Below are positions 15,695 through 24,215 of a stretch of 26,918 nucleotides of DNA, one piece after another. Under the pieces are notes generated by a model that was not told the origin of the DNA, made no database searches, and was given only the letters and a program-made list of their open reading frames with translations. Source of the stretch: a bacterium. GTDB lineage: Bacteria > 4484-113 > JAFGCY01. Where the stretch lies: NCBI GenBank assembly GCA_020849855.1, contig JADZFO010000013.1, positions 1 through 26,918 of the forward strand, in the 5' to 3' direction. Position numbers and translations under genes: made by a program. The first letter of the stretch is position 1; each line of letters opens with the position of its first letter.

Positions 15695-18600
15695 TCACTG
15701 GCCACCGCTCTTTTCGTAGATGTAATCGACCCAGGCGCCGCCGCCAGGCGTAGAGACTTCAATCCGGATAGTGGCCTGCCTGCCGCCAGCCGATGCTTCT
15801 TCCAGCAGCTCGCTCATACTGAAGCTCTCTTCCTCAGCAATGCTGGCCAGCTCTCCCAGCCGGACGCTGAAAGATGTAGACGCGGCGCCAAAGCCGCCAT
15901 CCGCCGCTTCAGATCCGCCAAGGTTCCATAGCATCAGGCCACGGCCGGCCTCCAGGCAGGCGTTGCTCAGCCGGCTCTGGTCCAGCATCTCGAGCTTCAT
16001 GCTCACTCGGCAGTTCCAACTGGTGCCGGACTGCGTCACCCGGGCCGGCGGCGGCGTCCAGCTGACCGTCCCACCCAGCACGCATGAAGGCCCACTGTCA
16101 CCCGGAAGGTATGCTGCGCCACTTCCGTAGACCTGGCCATCGTGCGGCTCCAGCGAGGTGAACTGAGCATCGCTGCTCCTGCTGAGCACACGGGGCACAC
16201 TGCTGATCTTCGCCTCTCGCAGCAGCCAGCCACCACTAAAAACCTCGATCTCCAGGCTGCCGCTGAGGGGTTCCTGATCCGGCCTAAGACCGGCATAGAG
16301 CAGATAATGCAATTGGGTGTGGCCTGGCTTCAGCCCGCGCAGCAGCAGGAACGCGTTTGGAAACTCGCCCTGCTGTTTCAGGGAGGCTACCTCAGAGTCC
16401 TCGATCCGCCATTCAGAGACCGGCCAGCCGATAATCCGCGGCGGCGGGTAGCGGCTCGTCCGCCCAAGCAGGTTCAGCGCAAGCTCCTGTCCTACACCGA
16501 TGGTGAGCCCGGCCGGTGCGTCAGGCAGCAGACGGCCGTTCTCGGACTGTATGACACCGGAGACATCGTTGTAAACGGCGTTCTCTATGGTGAGTGGTTC
16601 AGTCAGCGCACCCTGTGCAATCAACAGCTTCAGCTGAAGCACCTGGTCCGGTCCGCTGGTTGGGGAGATGTCCAGCCGCAAACAGCGGTCGCGCGGATCG
16701 TCTTCGCCGCGCAGTCGAGCTTTCTGGAGGATCGGCATGCCGGTGGTCTGCACAGACGCAGCTACCTCGCGCGCCGGATCGAGGGCCAGCACATCGCCGC
16801 TAAGCTCTCCATCCACAACTGTGCGCCGCGGGCCGACGGTCGGCAGGCGGATCGGCAGGGCCACCTCGTAGTCGTGCATGGCTGGGTTGCCCAGAGTACG
16901 CACCTTGAGGCCCAGCGCCTGCGCCGCGTTGAACAGCGACTCGTTCTCAGAGCTCCGAATCCGCATCAAGAATCCGATGTCGAAGTCCAGGTACTTCCAG
17001 ACGCGCAGTGGTACATCCGACTCGAAGACGATCTTCTTGATTGGACGTAAGGTCCCGGGCCAGTCGTCGTAGTACTCCAGGCGCAGGTCAGACTGGCCGT
17101 TGACGGAGTCGGCGTGCAGGGGGCTTTCTCGCAGGAAGAGATACTTGGGCCAGGCGCTGAGGTTCGTGAAGAGCATCGCGGCCCGCAGGCGGTCGAAGTT
17201 GCGGCTCTGCTTGATCGCGTACTTGTGCTGCTCTAGAGCTGCACCCACTCCGTCAGCCAGCGAGTCAATGCCGGGCCCCACTTCAACCGCGATCTGCACC
17301 ACTCCACAGACAACCTGCTGCATGCCAAGCTCAAACATCTGCTGGTCGCCGCTTATGTAATCCGGAATCACCTCTGTGAACAGGGTCTTCGTGGTGTCCA
17401 GCGCGGTATAGCCCGCGGAAATCACATCGCCGATACCCGGTATCCAGCCAGCCGCGGAAAAGTGCGCGTCGTACCAGAGTTTGGCTTCGTCAATGCTGGT
17501 TTCGTTGACAGTCCGCTGAAACAGCTCGTTGATCTGGTTGTAGTCCAGCAGGCCTGCGGCTTCTGGTTCGCGGGGCGTCGCCGGGCCTGGCAGGCCAAAG
17601 CCCAGCGCAACAGCGCGTCCGCCAGGCGCAGCGCGCTGTGCATCTTCAAGCAACATGTTTTGCAGCGGGTCGCTGCTCAGCTCGACCACCTTCCAGCCAT
17701 GTTCGTCGCGCCGCAGCAGGGCAAAGGTGCCAAAGCGCTCAAGGCCGCCTTCAGCCCCCTCGATCTGCAGACTGTGGCGAAAGCGCAATACGGCCAACCG
17801 GCCAAGGCGGCTGTTGACGCGAGCTGTGACCTCCAGCTCCAGTTCGCCGAAGCGCAGACGGTTGGCCACAACGCTGAAAAGCCGCTGAGCCCGGCGCTGA
17901 CGCTGCTCCTCAACGCCGTCCAGCCACAGGTGCCCCATTAGCGCCGGAACATCTCCGGCAACCTGGGCCTGCAGGAAGCTGCGCAAAGCGGCCTCCGGCG
18001 AAGCGAAGGGGCCAACCGCGCTTATCCGCAGCGGCTCATTGCGGCCGGCGCCTGTGCCTGCGCCTGCGCCAAGACCGGCATCCAGAGCGGCGCCGGGCGT
18101 GATGCTCTCGCGCAGGTCCGCCGCGCCTGTTACAAGTGGCTGCGCAGGGCCGGCAGCGATTCGCTCGCCATGGGTCTCGCGACGGATAACGGAGCGCGCA
18201 TAGTCGGATGCACCTACATTCGCTGCAAAGGGGCCGAAGTAGACAATGTCAAGGCTGGCACTGGCCGCGGGATGAAGTTCAGCGTATGTGAAACCTTTAA
18301 ACTGGTCGTCAACTGGGTGATCACCAGCAAAAAGCGGCGATCCGGAGAGGCTGACCGGCAGGGATTCGCGCACCTCTGTCAGTCCATCGACAATGACACC
18401 GCAATCACCGTCCGCCAGCACAATCGAAATCCAGTAGTCCTTGGCCGGCTGCAGTTCGAGTTTTGTCCTGAACAGGTGCCAGCCGTTATCCAGTCTGACC
18501 GGGCTCGACAACTCTGGCGCGTAAATCTGGAGCTGCAGTTTGCCGTTGCTCAGAAGGCGCACAAGCCAGTCGCCAGTCTGCGGCCCGCTGCGGCCCATAC

Positions 18601-18823
18601 TGTCCAGCAGAACTCCTGTTGTTGCATATCTGAGTACGAAGTCAAGGCGTAATTCTGCGCGGGGGTAGTCCGCGCAGAGATAGGCTGAGTCAGTAGAGAG
18701 CCTGAGATCCACTCTTACGGCCTGCTCTTCCCAGCGAGCTGCAGCGGAGCCAAGCAATGTGGAGGAGAGCAGCAGCAGGAGCAGCAGGAGCAACTCACGC
18801 TTGCGTGCGACAAGTTTCCACAT
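15695..18823 (-). CDS. Large exported multidomain protein of unknown function
   Basis: A 1042-residue protein with a strong signal peptide (Lys/Arg, nine leucines, then LLGSAAA, cut near 29). The ATG follows GGGGGTGG. Residues about 55-200 look like a concanavalin A/LamG-type jelly roll (alternating strands, a DYWISIVLADGD segment, SPLFAGDHPVDDQFKGFTYAEL). Residues about 243-262 are a Gly/Ala linker. Residues 270-390 resemble an NTF2/SnoaL-like cone. Residues about 445-530 hold a hydrophobic helical segment with GWIPGIGDVISAGYTALD, similar to the pre-toxin segment of polymorphic toxins. The C-terminal 400 residues look beta-rich and contain probable Ig-like modules. I do not recognise the whole protein. 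It probably acts at the cell surface or outside the cell, and might bind carbohydrate. Confidence 0.7.
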   Translation of the reverse strand: MWKLVARKRELLLLLLLLLSSTLLGSAAARWEEQAVRVDLRLSTDSAYLCADYPRAELRLDFVLRYATTGVLLDSMGRSGPQTGDWLVRLLSNGKLQLQIYAPELSSPVRLDNGWHLFRTKLELQPAKDYWISIVLADGDCGVIVDGLTEVRESLPVSLSGSPLFAGDHPVDDQFKGFTYAELHPAASASLDIVYFGPFAANVGASDYARSVIRRETHGERIAAGPAQPLVTGAADLRESITPGAALDAGLGAGAGTGAGRNEPLRISAVGPFASPEAALRSFLQAQVAGDVPALMGHLWLDGVEEQRQRRAQRLFSVVANRLRFGELELEVTARVNSRLGRLAVLRFRHSLQIEGAEGGLERFGTFALLRRDEHGWKVVELSSDPLQNMLLEDAQRAAPGGRAVALGFGLPGPATPREPEAAGLLDYNQINELFQRTVNETSIDEAKLWYDAHFSAAGWIPGIGDVISAGYTALDTTKTLFTEVIPDYISGDQQMFELGMQQVVCGVVQIAVEVGPGIDSLADGVGAALEQHKYAIKQSRNFDRLRAAMLFTNLSAWPKYLFLRESPLHADSVNGQSDLRLEYYDDWPGTLRPIKKIVFESDVPLRVWKYLDFDIGFLMRIRSSENESLFNAAQALGLKVRTLGNPAMHDYEVALPIRLPTVGPRRTVVDGELSGDVLALDPAREVAASVQTTGMPILQKARLRGEDDPRDRCLRLDISPTSGPDQVLQLKLLIAQGALTEPLTIENAVYNDVSGVIQSENGRLLPDAPAGLTIGVGQELALNLLGRTSRYPPPRIIGWPVSEWRIEDSEVASLKQQGEFPNAFLLLRGLKPGHTQLHYLLYAGLRPDQEPLSGSLEIEVFSGGWLLREAKISSVPRVLSRSSDAQFTSLEPHDGQVYGSGAAYLPGDSGPSCVLGGTVSWTPPPARVTQSGTSWNCRVSMKLEMLDQSRLSNACLEAGRGLMLWNLGGSEAADGGFGAASTSFSVRLGELASIAEEESFSMSELLEEASAGGRQATIRIEVSTPGGGAWVDYIYEKSGGQ

Positions 18824-18835
18824 TTGCCACCCCCA

Positions 18836-18860
18836 ATATCAAACTTAATACCTCTGATAT
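18836..18860 (-). promoter_or_regulatory. Inverted repeat upstream of the large exported protein
   Basis: ATATCA (18836-18841) and TGATAT (18855-18860) form a perfect 6-bp inverted repeat with a 13-base AT-rich spacer, just upstream of the Shine-Dalgarno of the 18823 start. The geometry fits an operator for a dimeric regulator, or an AT-rich promoter region containing a TATTAA-like -10. The short arms make chance possible. Confidence 0.3.
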
Positions 18861-18933
18861 GGGTGCTTTGTTGTGGACAAACTCTAGTCTTCAGTAAGCT
18901 CGCGCGCCGGACGGCAGGCGTGTCAGTTAACAG

Positions 18934-19533
18934 TCACTGCCGGGGCTTGAACATATAAATCCAGGCATTGCCCGCCGGGCGCTTCTCCAGGAAGTTCAGC
19001 GCCGGCAGCTCGGTGGGCACCGGGTCGTCAGCGCGGATGAGCAGCAGGCAGTCAGCGCTGAGCAGGCTCTGCGGCCCGGCCAGCTCCAGACCGCGGGCGA
19101 AGTGGCTCAGGACATCGGCGGCCATGCGGGGGATGAAGGGCGGGTCAAGGAAGGCCGCGCTGATCCGCTCCTCCGGCAGCAGCACCTTGGCCACGGCGCT
19201 GACGCACTTGCGGGCATCCATGCGCATGACCTGCACCCGCTCCCGGACTTCGAAGCGCTCGGCCGTGGAGCGCAGGTTGGCCGCCGTGTCGGCGTCCGCC
19301 TCAATGAAGATCACTCTGCTGGCGCCGCGGGAGAGCGCTTCAAAGCCGATCAGGCCGGATCCGGCGCAGACGTCCAGGAAGGGCCCGGAGGGCAGGCGCT
19401 GGCCCAGCTCGCAGCCATAGGAGGCGTAGAGATTCATGGCCTGCTCCAGCACAAAGCTGGTGATCGGCCGTGTCCGGCTGTGTTTTGGCAGGCTTACCTG
19501 CCGCCCTTTGAGGTCTCCGGCGATGATGCGCAC
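18934..19533 (-). CDS. rsmD: 16S rRNA (guanine(966)-N(2))-methyltransferase RsmD
   Basis: RsmD methylates N2 of G966 in 16S rRNA using SAM. The N-terminus RIIAGDLKGRQVSLP and the RPITSFVLEQAMN segment match the family opening (R-I-I-G-G-x-x-K-G-R, R-P-T-x-x-x-x-x-E). Motif I reads FLDVCAGSGLIGFEALSRGA, followed by VIFIEAD, and motif IV is DPPF. I chose GTG 19533, giving 199 residues, because it places the family start at residue 1 and because a TACAAT -10 box sits 6 bases upstream. A GTG at 19614 would add 27 unconserved residues. It is divergent from the SIR2-TPR gene and about 110 bases from the large exported protein gene. The usual partner coaD is not adjacent. Confidence 0.87.
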   Translation of the reverse strand: MRIIAGDLKGRQVSLPKHSRTRPITSFVLEQAMNLYASYGCELGQRLPSGPFLDVCAGSGLIGFEALSRGASRVIFIEADADTAANLRSTAERFEVRERVQVMRMDARKCVSAVAKVLLPEERISAAFLDPPFIPRMAADVLSHFARGLELAGPQSLLSADCLLLIRADDPVPTELPALNFLEKRPAGNAWIYMFKPRQ

Positions 19534-19539
19534 GCGGGA

Positions 19540-19545
19540 ATTGTA
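19540..19545 (-). promoter_or_regulatory. -10 box giving a leaderless rsmD start
   Basis: The minus strand reads TACAAT from 19545 to 19540. Only 6 bases separate it from the GTG at 19533, so transcription would begin at or within a base of the start codon. There is no Shine-Dalgarno, which supports leaderless translation. Confidence 0.45.
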
Positions 19546-19632
19546 GGCCCGGCGCGCGCCGAAGGCTCCCGGAGAGGTGGCGGGCTCCAGTCTCAGGAGG
19601 CTGCCCGAAGGCACTTTCCGCCCTGCCTGAGC

Positions 19633-19638
19633 TATAAT
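19633..19638 (+). promoter_or_regulatory. -10 box for the SIR2-TPR gene
   Basis: A perfect TATAAT lies 39 bases upstream of the ATG at 19678. No convincing -35 is visible at 16-18 bases. The expected leader of about 33 bases contains the AGAGGGGG Shine-Dalgarno. Confidence 0.5.
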
Positions 19639-19677
19639 TCACCTTCCCTAGAAGTCCGTAAATCAGAGGGGGCAGCC

Positions 19678-22548
19678 ATGTCCATCCGCCGTCGTATTAA
19701 GGTGGAGCAGCGCGACCGCAAGGACGTTCTCAGCGAGGCCGTCATTACGCAGGACGAGTTCCTGCAGAAGTTCTTTGCCCGCCCGACCCGCTTCCATTTC
19801 ATGTTTGGCGCGGGTATGAGCATCTCAGCCGGCATCCCGCTGAGCAAGCAGATGATCGACGAGATCATTGTGCGCGTCTTCGAGAAGACCAACCCGGCCA
19901 AGCGCGGACAGGTCACGGCTGAAGAGCTGAAGGACTGGGTCAGCCGCGAAAAGTGGTTCAACCCGAACTTCGCCTATATCTCCGCGCTGGAGAAGGAGTA
20001 CCCCTCGGTCTACCTGCGCACGGAGCTCTTCAAGCGCTACATGAAGGGCCGTTTCCCCTCTCCGGCCCAGCTTATGTACGCCATCGGCGTCAAGGAAGGC
20101 AAGCTGGCGTCCCGTTGCTATACGACCAACTGGGACACCCTGACCGAGGATGCCTTCTACTGGCTGCGCGGCACTAACTGCGTCACCATCAAGGGCCCGG
20201 ACCAGCTGCGCGAGGTCAAGGACTTTGACCACCGCTACGTGATCAAGATGCACGGCGACTATGACCGCTATGACGTGCGCTACCTGCGCGAGGGCATGGC
20301 GCGGCATCACGACGACCTGCGCGACTTCATGGTCTCCTCGCTGAGCAATGTCGGCCTCGTCGTGCTCGGCTACAGCGGCATGGAGTACTCCGTGATGAAC
20401 ATGCTGATGGAAGTCGTGCATGACAACCCGGAAGTGCTCTCCGGCGGCCTTTACTGGGGCTACCAGGGCAACCTGAAGATGATCCCCGAGGCCATCACGG
20501 ACCTGATCGCAGTCGGCATGGACAAGGGCAAGGAGTTCCGCATCTTCGAGATGGAGGAGTGCGACTTCCTCTTCGAAAAGATCGCCCACGAGCTGAAGTT
20601 CACCGCCATCGAAGACGAACTCTCGGTGGCATTCTTTCGCTTCAACAAGATGCCCTATGGCAAGCTGCGCGCCCGCAGCGAAATGCAGGTGCCCCAGCTC
20701 AAGGACCTTGTCCACCGCGACCTGCTGGACGAGGGCTTCCTGGTCAAGGACTACAACCTGATCCACGACACCTGGAAGACAGACATCAAGGGCTTCATGG
20801 TCAAGCAGGATGTCAAGGACCGCGCGGCCCGCGAGGCCGAACGCAAGCTTCTGAACCACTGCTTCAACGACCTCAAGCACGGCAACTTCGCGGATGCCGA
20901 GGTCAAGCTGGGCCATACCCTGACCTTCTTCCCCGAGAACGAGATGCTGCACTGGGGCCTGGGCTGGACCAAGTACGCCACCGGCAGCTACAGCGAGGCG
21001 CACCAGCACCTGGATGAGGCCCTGCGACGCAACCCGGGCAACTGGGCCACCTATGTGGTCAAGGCCCTGGCCTTCCACAACGAAGGCCAGTACACGCAGG
21101 AGATCGCCATGTATGACAAGGCCCTGGAACTTAACCCCGGCCTTGACTACATCTGGTACAACCGCGGCCTGGCGGCCAGCCGCCTGAATGACCGCACGCT
21201 GGAGACCACCAGCTACGAGCAGGCCACCAGCGTCAACGGCGCCAACCACCTGGCCTGGTACAACCTGGGCCTCTGCCGCAGCGACGAGGGCAACCTGCTG
21301 TCCGCCATGCGCTGCTTCTCCCGCGCCAAGGACATCAACCAGCGCAACTTCAACGCGCTTTACAACACAGGCGTCCTGCTGGGCCGCATGGGCCAGGACC
21401 TGGCGGCGATCATCAACTTCGACGCCTGCATCCACCTGAACCAGGAAGACGACGAGAGCTTCAAGAGCCGCGGCATCGCCGAGGTCATGACCGGCCAGTA
21501 TGAGCATGCCGTGGAGAGCTACGAGGAGTACCTGCACGTCCATGCCGACGACCCCGAGGCCTGGGTCAACTATGCCATCGCCCTGCGCGGTGTGGACCGC
21601 CTGGTCGAAGCGCTGGATTACACCGAGCGCTACCTCACCCGCAACCCCAGCGACTCCCGGGTCTGGTACAACAAGGGCCTGGTCCTTTACGACCTGAACC
21701 GCAAGGACGAGGCCATGGCCGCCTGGGACAAGAGCCTCTCGATCAACGACGACTTCGACATGGTCTGGTACCGCAAGGCCCTGCTGCTTGGCGAGATGGG
21801 CCAGTACGAAGGCCAGATTGAGTTCCTGACCCGCTTCCTCGACCGCAACGAGCAGGACTTGCGCGGCTGGTTCGAGCTGGGCGAGGCCAACCGCAAGCTG
21901 GGCGAAATGTCAGCCGACACCGCGGCGCAGCAGCGCTTCTTCACTGCGGCCGTGCGGGCCTATGACCGCGCGCTGGATATCCTGCGCACGGACACCAACA
22001 CCTGGCTGATGAAGACGGTCTGCCTCAACAAGCTGCACCGCTACAGCGAGGCGCTGGAGTGCATCGAGTTCCTCGAGCGCTATGACAAGAACAACGCCGA
22101 GGTCTTCTACCAGAAGGGCCTGGCGCAGGACGGCCTGGGCGACCAGCTGGCCGCCACGGACACGATGGCCAAGGTGCTCAAGCTGGACGAGAACCACGAG
22201 GGCGCCTACTTCCGCCGCGGCCTGCTGCTGGCGGAGCTGGAGCAGTTCGCCAAGGCAGTCGACCACTTTGACAGTGTGGTCCGCCTGAACCCCGACCGCT
22301 GGCAGGCCTACCACTACAAGGGTGTCTGCATCATCCGCACCAAGGAGTACGACCGCGCCCTGGAAGTCTTCAAGCAGGCTCAGGAGCGCTTCCCGCAGAT
22401 CTCGCGCTTCCTGGTGGATATGGCCCTGGCCTATGTGATGAAGCGTGACCTGAACGAGGTGCGCAAGAGCCTGCAGGCGGCCATCCAGCTTGACCCCTCC
22501 CTGCGCGCGGAGATCTCCTCCACGCCGGAATTCACAGGCATGCTTTAA
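19678..22548 (+). CDS. SIR2-like NAD-binding domain fused to about 15 TPR repeats
   Basis: A 956-residue cytosolic protein. The ATG follows AGAGGGGG. Upstream in-frame codons overlap rsmD antisense and are not used. Residues about 35-310 form a SIR2-like domain: FGAGMSISAGIP (43-54, NAD-binding Gly loop), TTNWD (149-153, with catalytic-type Asn151), KMHGD (190-194, with His192), and VVLGYSGME (228-236). Residues 310-405 are an unassigned helical linker with no P-loop. From about 405 to the end, some 15 tetratricopeptide repeats follow in 34-residue register (for example AWYNLGL, VWYNKGL, VWYRKAL openings). SIR2-like domains of this type often cleave NAD in anti-phage proteins, while TPR arrays bind partners. 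The inferred role is a sensor-effector with the TPRs as ligand or protein sensor. It is monocistronic with its own promoter and terminator. A non-defence role is possible. Confidence 0.85.
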   Translation: MSIRRRIKVEQRDRKDVLSEAVITQDEFLQKFFARPTRFHFMFGAGMSISAGIPLSKQMIDEIIVRVFEKTNPAKRGQVTAEELKDWVSREKWFNPNFAYISALEKEYPSVYLRTELFKRYMKGRFPSPAQLMYAIGVKEGKLASRCYTTNWDTLTEDAFYWLRGTNCVTIKGPDQLREVKDFDHRYVIKMHGDYDRYDVRYLREGMARHHDDLRDFMVSSLSNVGLVVLGYSGMEYSVMNMLMEVVHDNPEVLSGGLYWGYQGNLKMIPEAITDLIAVGMDKGKEFRIFEMEECDFLFEKIAHELKFTAIEDELSVAFFRFNKMPYGKLRARSEMQVPQLKDLVHRDLLDEGFLVKDYNLIHDTWKTDIKGFMVKQDVKDRAAREAERKLLNHCFNDLKHGNFADAEVKLGHTLTFFPENEMLHWGLGWTKYATGSYSEAHQHLDEALRRNPGNWATYVVKALAFHNEGQYTQEIAMYDKALELNPGLDYIWYNRGLAASRLNDRTLETTSYEQATSVNGANHLAWYNLGLCRSDEGNLLSAMRCFSRAKDINQRNFNALYNTGVLLGRMGQDLAAIINFDACIHLNQEDDESFKSRGIAEVMTGQYEHAVESYEEYLHVHADDPEAWVNYAIALRGVDRLVEALDYTERYLTRNPSDSRVWYNKGLVLYDLNRKDEAMAAWDKSLSINDDFDMVWYRKALLLGEMGQYEGQIEFLTRFLDRNEQDLRGWFELGEANRKLGEMSADTAAQQRFFTAAVRAYDRALDILRTDTNTWLMKTVCLNKLHRYSEALECIEFLERYDKNNAEVFYQKGLAQDGLGDQLAATDTMAKVLKLDENHEGAYFRRGLLLAELEQFAKAVDHFDSVVRLNPDRWQAYHYKGVCIIRTKEYDRALEVFKQAQERFPQISRFLVDMALAYVMKRDLNEVRKSLQAAIQLDPSLRAEISSTPEFTGML

Positions 22549-22571
22549 GCCTTGTAACAGTGACCTGATCA

Positions 22572-22598
22572 GGGCGGCCAGCGGGCCGCCCTTTTTTT
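22572..22598 (+). terminator. Intrinsic terminator of the SIR2-TPR gene
   Basis: A perfect 8-bp stem GGGCGGCC (22572-22579) and GGCCGCCC (22584-22591) closes a 4-base AGCG loop and is followed by seven T residues (22592-22598). It lies 24 bases after the stop codon at 22548. Confidence 0.95.
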
Positions 22599-22680
22599 GT
22601 GCGATGGCATGGCGAGCGCCGGCTGAGGCTTTAGGGGCAAAGTCAGTCCGGCGGGTCAACCTCAGCCTGGCAGACCTGTC

Positions 22681-23451
22681 TCAGCGCAGGGTCTTGGCCT
22701 GCGCCGGGCTGACGCCCAGCATGGCCTGCAGTTCGGTGCGCAGGTTGAACTCCTTGAAGCGCCGGGCCAGGTGCGCGCGGTAAGTCAGCGCTTCATCCTG
22801 CTGGCGGGCCGCGCTCAGCTGGCGCAGCTCGCCCAGGGCTTCCCGGGCCTGCTTTTCCGCTTCATGCAGGGCGGCCGCGATGTTGCGGTTCAATTCGTTG
22901 CGGGCACTGCGGCGCTGGCGATAGGCGCTTTCCAGCCGGGCCAGATGCTCCTGCAAGTTCAGGTAGATGCCGATCTGCTGGTGGAACTGCCAGTAGCGCA
23001 GGTTGTCCTCGAGGATATCGATGTCCTGCTGCATCTTCCACAGCGACTCAGCGGTGGCCAGATAGCTTTCCTTCAGCCGGGCCGCTTCGGTGATTGAGCG
23101 GCGCTGCAGACCGGCGGCCGCCAGGGCCCGTTCCAGCCCTTCCTGGGTCTGCGGGAAGTGGCCCAGGGCCAGTTTACCCAGCCGCCCTTCCTCGCTGCGT
23201 CGCAGGTCCTCGGTGCGCCGCCAGGCCTGTTCCCAGCGCACGCGGTCATAGGGGTCGTCAAAGCTGTCGATGTCCCGCGCCTGCAGGCCGGCCTGGCGCA
23301 CATAGTCGCCGATATGCGCCTCCCAGGCCTGGCTGCGGGCCAGCTGCAGCTCGCCTTCCATCTCGAAGCGCTGATGGTCTTCGTGCAGCATCAGGCCAAC
23401 GCTGAGGGGCAGCGTGAGCCAGACCAGCACTATGAAGACCTTGTAACCCAT
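22681..23451 (-). CDS. Membrane-anchored coiled-coil protein of unknown function
   Basis: A 256-residue protein that I do not recognise. Residues 4-22 form a single hydrophobic segment (VFIVLVWLTLPLSVGLML) with a Lys before it, suggesting a signal anchor or uncleaved leader. The rest is highly charged, Ala/Leu/Arg/Glu-rich and predicted helical, with long heptad-like runs from about 100 to 240 and a Trp/Tyr/Gln-rich patch near 152-168. It would project into the periplasm. The ATG at 23451 has TACAAT on the minus strand 10 bases upstream, overlapping the -10 of the divergent CinA-type gene. It has no neighbour on the same strand. A role in envelope organisation is only a guess. Confidence 0.6.
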   Translation of the reverse strand: MGYKVFIVLVWLTLPLSVGLMLHEDHQRFEMEGELQLARSQAWEAHIGDYVRQAGLQARDIDSFDDPYDRVRWEQAWRRTEDLRRSEEGRLGKLALGHFPQTQEGLERALAAAGLQRRSITEAARLKESYLATAESLWKMQQDIDILEDNLRYWQFHQQIGIYLNLQEHLARLESAYRQRRSARNELNRNIAAALHEAEKQAREALGELRQLSAARQQDEALTYRAHLARRFKEFNLRTELQAMLGVSPAQAKTLR

Positions 23452-23460
23452 CGATTGTGT

Positions 23461-23467
23461 TATTGTA
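23461..23467. promoter_or_regulatory. Overlapping divergent -10 boxes
   Basis: The heptamer TATTGTA reads TATTGT on the plus strand (23461-23466, preceded by TGT, an extended -10) and TACAAT on the minus strand (23467-23462). Each faces a gene start, ATG 23475 at 8 bases and ATG 23451 at 10 bases. One open complex region could serve both genes. Confidence 0.4.
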
Positions 23468-23474
23468 CCGGCCC

Positions 23475-24200
23475 ATGGTCCGGCTACCGCCCACAGCAGC
23501 CCTCCTGCCCATCGGTGACGAGGTCCTGCGTGGTGAAACTTTAGACTCCAACAGCGCCTTTCTTGCTGCAGAATTGACCGCCCGCGGGGTCCAGGTGCGC
23601 CGGATTCTCACTCTGCCTGACGAGCTGGACACGATAGTTGTTGAGCTGCAGGCGGCCCTGGCCGCGCATGACTTTGTCATCACCACCGGCGGAATCGGCC
23701 CCACACCCGACGACATGACCCGCGAGGCTGTGGCGCTGGCCCTGGGCGTGGAACTGGAGCTGAACCGGGAAGCGGCGGAGGCCTACAGCGCCAAGCTGGG
23801 CCGCGAGCTGAACCCGGGCCAGCTTGAGATGTGCCGCCTACCCAGGGGCTGCCGCCTGATCCGCAACGATTCAGTCGGCCCGCCGGGCTGCGTGGCCGGC
23901 CGGGTCTATGTGCTCCCCGGCGTACCCAGCATCATGAAGGCCATGTGGGCCACCATCTGCGACGAGTTCAGCGGGCCGCAGGAGTTCCGGCTCAGCTTCA
24001 AGGCCGGCGTACCGGAAAGCCGCTTCAGCCCGCTGATGCGCGAGCTTGGCGAGCGCTATCCGCAGGTCAAGATCGGCTCCTACCCCCGGCAGATCGAGGG
24101 CGGCTGGGAGGTTGAGATCCGACTGCACGGCTATGACGAGGAGCAGCTGGCCCGGCTGCAGGCCGAGTTTGAGGCCGGGCTGGCGCTGCTGCGCGGCTGA
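23475..24200 (+). CDS. CinA N-terminal-type molybdopterin-binding-fold protein (COG1058)
   Basis: A 241-residue protein of the MoaB/Mog fold found as the N-terminal half of CinA. Clear motifs are IGDEVLRGETLDSNS at 13-27 and the signature TTGGIGPTPDDMTREAVA at 70-87, with LPGVPSIMKAMW further on. The nicotinamide-nucleotide deamidase half of CinA is absent, so it is the short stand-alone form. COG1058-type domains have been reported to hydrolyse ADP-ribose or related pyrophosphates. I prefer ATG 23475 to the in-frame GTG 23457 because it better matches the family start and follows a -10 box by 8 bases. It is divergent from the coiled-coil gene and followed 30 bases later by a lipoprotein gene. 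Confidence 0.85.
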   Translation: MVRLPPTAALLPIGDEVLRGETLDSNSAFLAAELTARGVQVRRILTLPDELDTIVVELQAALAAHDFVITTGGIGPTPDDMTREAVALALGVELELNREAAEAYSAKLGRELNPGQLEMCRLPRGCRLIRNDSVGPPGCVAGRVYVLPGVPSIMKAMWATICDEFSGPQEFRLSFKAGVPESRFSPLMRELGERYPQVKIGSYPRQIEGGWEVEIRLHGYDEEQLARLQAEFEAGLALLRG

Positions 24201-24215
24201 ACAAGCCCCGACTGA

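Noticed and set aside
18049-18072. Short GCGCAG/GCACAG tandem repeat in the large exported protein gene
   Set aside because: It simply encodes the Gly/Ala linker near residues 250-260 and is too short to be a notable repeat or CRISPR.
19102-19677. Upstream in-frame extension of the SIR2-TPR frame
   Set aside because: It runs antisense through rsmD and lacks SIR2 features. The ATG at 19678 has a Shine-Dalgarno and a TATAAT-containing promoter.
19825-21543. 572-codon open frame antisense to the SIR2-TPR gene
   Set aside because: Val/Ala/His/Asp-rich composition arises as the complement of the TPR codons. No ribosome site or recognisable motif.
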